In this document: positions 60,545 to 64,000 of the stretch, one piece after another | Layout: each line of letters opens with the position of its first letter | How positions within the stretch are numbered: position 1 is the first letter of the stretch | Source of the DNA: Pseudomaricurvus alkylphenolicus | GTDB taxonomy: Bacteria; Pseudomonadota; Gammaproteobacteria; Pseudomonadales; Cellvibrionaceae | NCBI RefSeq assembly: GCF_011683955.1 | Contig: NZ_JAAQPI010000009.1 | Location: 1 to 64,000, forward strand | Length of the DNA: 64,000 nucleotides | Direction of reading: 5' to 3' | Notes under the pieces: model-generated | What the model was told of the DNA's origin: nothing | What the model saw: the letters and a program-made list of their open reading frames with translations, nothing else | The model's database searches: none | Program-made: the position numbers and the translations under genes

Positions 60545-62226
60545 TAACGTCCATACACTCTCTGTGCCTGCTCAGACGTGATATAGCCGTTTTTAAGATC
60601 TTCTGCTACCGCCTGCGGCGATCTTAGAGACGGATCACCCCATCCGCCCCCAGTCGCTGTCACCATCCGCACCACATCGCCTTTTTTCAGGGGCACACGG
60701 GCCGCCTTGCCATATATCTCCGGAGGATCGCAGGGTTGCCCTCCCCGCAGTATTTCCACGTAATTGGAGGACCCCTGCAAACCGCCATCAACTCCCCAGG
60801 GGGGGAATTTAAAGCGACCAAAACTACCGGTAAAAAATGCTTCCTCGCAACACACTTCGTATTCCAGATAATTGCCCTTGCCGCCCTGATACCGACCAAA
60901 ACCGCCGTCTTCGTTATGGAAGGCGTACTGATTCACTTTAACCCCGTAGCGCGCTTCGGTGATTTCCACCGGGAAATTATAAGTTTCACCATCAGCGATG
61001 GAGAACTGCCCATTGAGTCCGTCGCGATCTTTCATGGCGCCCCAGCCACCGACAAGGGGCCCAACCAAAATGGTGGGCTCGCCGGTCGCCGGATGGGTAC
61101 CGGAGAGAATAAACGCACAAACCGACAGCAAATGCCCGGCGCTTAATCGTTCCGGGATGTGCTCCGCCAGTGCCTTCCAAATCAAGTCTTCGGCATAGAG
61201 CATGGTCTCCCAGTAGGTTGAAACCGGGGCGGGGCGCTTGGCACTGAACACGGTCTCCTCGGGACAAATCACTTCCAGGGCGCGGAAGCATCCTCCATTG
61301 GCCGGGATTTTTGGATTCGTCATGGCCTTAAAGATGGTTCTTACCGCAGACACCAAACCGGATCGTGAGGTGTTGATGGGGCCCAGTGCCTGGGGCGCGC
61401 TGCCGCTGAAGTCTGCAACAAACTTGTCTTCAGTGATGTCGATCTTTACACATACCTTTAGAGGCTCATCACCCAGGCCGTCGTCATCGATCCAATCTTC
61501 GGCATAGAAGCTGCCTTTGGGGAGCTTGCGAATTTCTGCCGCGATCATGGTCTCGCCGTATTCAAGCAATTCGTCCATAGCCCGCTTGACCGTGTGTTCA
61601 CCGTACTTGGAAAAGAGATCGTGCAGTCGCCCCTCGCCCACATTATTGGCAGCCATGCCTGCCCAGAAGTCGCCCATGGAAGATTCCGGCATACGGATAT
61701 TGGCTTTCAGGATATCGATCACCGAATCCAAAGCATCGCCTTTTTCAAAGATCTTGACAGTAGGCAGCTGAATGCCTTCCTGAAAGATCTCTGAGGCGTT
61801 GGTGGTGAAGCTGCCCGGGGACATACCACCCACGTCCACCCAATGGGCTTTGTTGACGGTAAAGGCCACCAATTGGTCGTTAAAAAAGACAGGCTTGGCG
61901 ATAGCCACATCACATAAATGGGTGCCGCCGCCGGAGTAGGGGTCGTTGCCGACAAATACATCGCCTTCGTAAATATTGCCCTGAAACTTGGCTAAAATGT
62001 CTTCTACGAGTGAGTCGATCATGCCCAAAAAGACAGTGGTGCCATTGCCCTGGGCGATCAGATCGCCCTTGGCGTCGGTAACACCCACGGAATAATCCAG
62101 GGCCTCGTAGATAATCGGACTCATGCTGGTGCGGCTCATGGCCGCAAACATTTCATCGCCAATGGCGATCAGTGAGCTTTTAATGATTTCAAGGGTATAG
62201 GGGTTGTCCTGTTCGATCGCTGGCAT
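60544..62226 (-). CDS. Hydantoinase B / oxoprolinase-family subunit
   Basis: A 560-residue HyuB-type subunit. The start PYTLEIIKSSLIAIGDEMFAAMSRTSMSPIIYEALDYSVGV (landmark EMFAAMSRTS) is characteristic. VGNDPYSGGGTHLCDVAI and the C-terminal PPWGVDGGLQGSSNYVEI and TATGGGWGDPSLR segments complete the family pattern. It works with the HyuA-type subunit upstream in ATP-dependent opening or carboxylation of N-methylhydantoin, 5-oxoproline, acetone or acetophenone; the substrate cannot be told here. Its ATG overlaps the A-subunit stop in an ATGA junction. Confidence 0.93.
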   Translation of the reverse strand: MPAIEQDNPYTLEIIKSSLIAIGDEMFAAMSRTSMSPIIYEALDYSVGVTDAKGDLIAQGNGTTVFLGMIDSLVEDILAKFQGNIYEGDVFVGNDPYSGGGTHLCDVAIAKPVFFNDQLVAFTVNKAHWVDVGGMSPGSFTTNASEIFQEGIQLPTVKIFEKGDALDSVIDILKANIRMPESSMGDFWAGMAANNVGEGRLHDLFSKYGEHTVKRAMDELLEYGETMIAAEIRKLPKGSFYAEDWIDDDGLGDEPLKVCVKIDITEDKFVADFSGSAPQALGPINTSRSGLVSAVRTIFKAMTNPKIPANGGCFRALEVICPEETVFSAKRPAPVSTYWETMLYAEDLIWKALAEHIPERLSAGHLLSVCAFILSGTHPATGEPTILVGPLVGGWGAMKDRDGLNGQFSIADGETYNFPVEITEARYGVKVNQYAFHNEDGGFGRYQGGKGNYLEYEVCCEEAFFTGSFGRFKFPPWGVDGGLQGSSNYVEILRGGQPCDPPEIYGKAARVPLKKGDVVRMVTATGGGWGDPSLRSPQAVAEDLKNGYITSEQAQRVYGR

Positions 62227-64000
62227 CAGTCCTGGCCCTCAATGAGAATATGAATATTGCCATAGGCGTCCATACGCACCTGTTTATGGGGTGTGATGAC
62301 GATGGTGTTGGTTGCGTCCTCGATAATTGCCGGGCCAACAAAACTCATGCCCGGTTCGAGCCTGGCCAGATCATAGATGTCGGCTTCGTGAATACCCTGG
62401 TCATCGAAATCCACTTTTCGCACCGCCTTGCGGGCGTCTTCCAGGCTCGCGCCGGTGGTGGCTTTCTCAACCAGTGGTTGTTTCTCGATTTTGCCGAACA
62501 CCACCACATGGTAGTTCACCAGTTCAATGGGATTATCCAGGGTAAAACAATATTCCCGCTCGTGGGCACGGTGAAATTCCTGGCAGGCCACTTTCAGGGC
62601 TTGCTGGTCGATGTTGCCATCGGCCAGTGGGATTTTGATGGTGTGTTCCTGCCCCAGATAGCGCATATCGGCATAGCGTTCAACGTACATCTGTTCACGT
62701 TGGATGCCCTCGTTTTCGCACTGTTGCTGTGCGGCACAGGCAATATCGTTATAGCGTGAATCCACTGTGGCGGGGTCGCATTCCTTCAGGTTTTCAACCG
62801 AGGTCTGTAGAAAATCCCGACGCAGGTCACTCATCAGCATGCCCCAGGCGGAAAACACCGAGGCGTTTACAGGCACAATCACCTTCTTCACTTTCAGCTC
62901 TTCGGCCAGCGCCACCGCGTGCATGGCGCCGCCGCCGCCGAATGCGATCAAGGAAAAGTCCCTCGGGTCGTATCCTCTGTTTAATGACACCAGCTTCAGC
63001 GCGTTCACCATATTGGCGTTGGCAATGCGAATAACCCCGCGGGCCACTTCCTCGTGGCTACCGCCCAGTTGTTGCGCCAGTTTATCGAAGGCGTTGTACA
63101 GTGAGTTCCAGTCCGGTTTTTGTTCGCCTCCGAGAAACAGTTCCGGGTTAATGCGACCCAGCAGCAGGTTGGCATCCGTGGTGGTGGCGTTATCGCCTCC
63201 GCGCCCATAGGCGGCCGGCCCTGGGCTGGAACCGGCAGACTGAGGTCCCACGTGCATACGGTTGCCTTCGTCGATCCAGGCGATACTGCCACCGCCATTG
63301 CCAATTTCCACCAGATCCACGACCGGGGTGCGGATAGGGTATCCGGGATTTTCCCGATCCCATTCAATTCGGTATTCGGTGGTTATCTGAGCTTTGCCTT
63401 CGTGGATCAGTGCACATTTGGCGGTGGTGCCGCCAATATCCAGGGCGATCAGGTTCTCTTCGCCAATGATCTGGCCGATTGATGCCGCCCCCAGCATGCC
63501 GCTGGCGGGCCCGGATTCCACCAGGGTAATGGGGTCTGCGAGGGTGCCTTTTACGGTTGCCACACCGCCGTTGGATTGCATGATAAAGGGGCTGGGTTTT
63601 AGACCCTTTTCGTGCAAGTGAGATTCGAGGCGACCCAAATAGCGGTTGGTGATGGGCAACACATAGGCGGAAAGAACGGTGGTGCTGGTACGCTCATATT
63701 CACGCCATTCTCGGCAGACTTCGTGGGAGGCAATAACGGCGGCCTGTGGCCAGAGCTCCAGAACACGTTGCTTGATCTGCTGCTCGTGAATCGGATTGAC
63801 GTAACCGTGCAGCAGGCATATCGCGATGGCCTCCACCTGTTCAGCGCGCAGATGCGCCACAATCTCGTCCAGTTCCTGCAGCTGCACCGGCGTGCTGACT
63901 TCGCCATCGTAACTCAGACGTTCGGTCACCTCATGACGTAAATACCTTGGCACAAAAGGCGCCGGCTTTTCAAACGCGATGTTAAACAGATCCGGCCGGT
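62226..64000 (-). CDS. Hydantoinase A / oxoprolinase-family subunit (partial, 5' end beyond window)
   Basis: The frame stays open to the window edge; the stretch upstream of 63953 encodes DLFNIAFEKPAPFVPRYLR, the usual continuation of HyuA proteins. The N-terminal ~100 residues with the first actin-like phosphate loop lie outside. Visible landmarks are RYLGRLESHLHEKG, LALDIGGTTAKCALI (the ATP-binding GGTTAK), EIGNGGGSIAWID, the SAGSSPGPAAYGRGGD segment and SLIAFGGGGAMHAVALA. It is an ASKHA-type ATPase subunit acting with the B subunit. The visible part is about 592 residues of an expected ~690. Confidence 0.93.
   Translation of the reverse strand, partial: RPDLFNIAFEKPAPFVPRYLRHEVTERLSYDGEVSTPVQLQELDEIVAHLRAEQVEAIAICLLHGYVNPIHEQQIKQRVLELWPQAAVIASHEVCREWREYERTSTTVLSAYVLPITNRYLGRLESHLHEKGLKPSPFIMQSNGGVATVKGTLADPITLVESGPASGMLGAASIGQIIGEENLIALDIGGTTAKCALIHEGKAQITTEYRIEWDRENPGYPIRTPVVDLVEIGNGGGSIAWIDEGNRMHVGPQSAGSSPGPAAYGRGGDNATTTDANLLLGRINPELFLGGEQKPDWNSLYNAFDKLAQQLGGSHEEVARGVIRIANANMVNALKLVSLNRGYDPRDFSLIAFGGGGAMHAVALAEELKVKKVIVPVNASVFSAWGMLMSDLRRDFLQTSVENLKECDPATVDSRYNDIACAAQQQCENEGIQREQMYVERYADMRYLGQEHTIKIPLADGNIDQQALKVACQEFHRAHEREYCFTLDNPIELVNYHVVVFGKIEKQPLVEKATTGASLEDARKAVRKVDFDDQGIHEADIYDLARLEPGMSFVGPAIIEDATNTIVITPHKQVRMDAYGNIHILIEGQD

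Noticed and set aside
1-64000. CRISPR array, prophage, integrase, tRNA or rRNA genes
   Set aside because: No regularly spaced direct repeats, phage or integrase proteins, tRNA-like cloverleaf or rRNA segment was recognised on reading both strands.

Overview
The window looks like part of the chromosome of a heterotrophic, probably marine, Gram-negative gammaproteobacterium. The signs are three TonB-dependent receptors, a FecI/FecR sigma pair, an RND efflux pump, many acyl-CoA catabolic genes, and short palindromic repeats between genes. The taxonomic placement is inference; there is no rRNA or other marker gene here. I saw no tRNA, rRNA, CRISPR array, transposase or phage gene.

Layout. (1) 1-8 kb: a broken AraC-type regulator, a KshA-like Rieske oxygenase, a GMC oxidoreductase, a crotonase, an amidohydrolase-fold protein without the usual metal motifs, a coniferyl-type aldehyde dehydrogenase and an F420-type luciferase-like oxidoreductase. 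(2) 8-12.4 kb: an RND pump and its adaptor, with palindromic repeats between and after them. (3) 12.6-14.6 kb: a small P-loop kinase-like gene and a Fic protein with a striking multi-site operator. (4) 14.6-24.6 kb: an eleven-gene minus-strand operon encoding a nitronate monooxygenase-like enzyme, two DUF35 proteins, two cysteine-less thiolase-fold proteins, a CoA ligase, a crotonase, two acyl-CoA dehydrogenases, an FMN reductase and rubredoxin. Its architecture resembles sterol or bile-acid side-chain degradation. (5) 24.9-31.4 kb: a TonB receptor, a repeat-rich gap, a secreted protein, a nitroreductase, a class III CoA-transferase and a VOC protein.

(6) 31.6-45.4 kb is the most interesting part. 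A plus-strand run carries an SDR, a MaoC hydratase, a split MaoC-like pair, and then npdG-cofC-fbiC for coenzyme F420. It meets, tail to tail with overlapping stop codons, a five-gene minus-strand operon: glutamate mutase S and E, methylaspartate ammonia-lyase, a class III CoA-transferase and a CitE-like lyase. A divergent CbbR-like LysR gene adjoins that operon. Together these could convert glutamate through 3-methylaspartate and mesaconate to mesaconyl-CoA. The MaoC proteins could then hydrate it and the lyase could cleave it, giving a bacterial version of the methylaspartate route known from haloarchaea. The same region would also supply part of the F420 system used by the luciferase-like enzyme at 6.9 kb.

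(7) 45.5-60.5 kb: a carbohydrate uptake and processing region. It holds an AGE-family epimerase, an STN-containing transducer-type TonB receptor, galT, an organophosphate-type MFS transporter, a FecI/FecR pair, a DUF218-like protein, another TonB receptor, a clear DUF218 protein and a sodium/solute symporter. (8) 60.5-64 kb: hydantoinase/oxoprolinase B and A subunits; the A subunit runs off the right edge.
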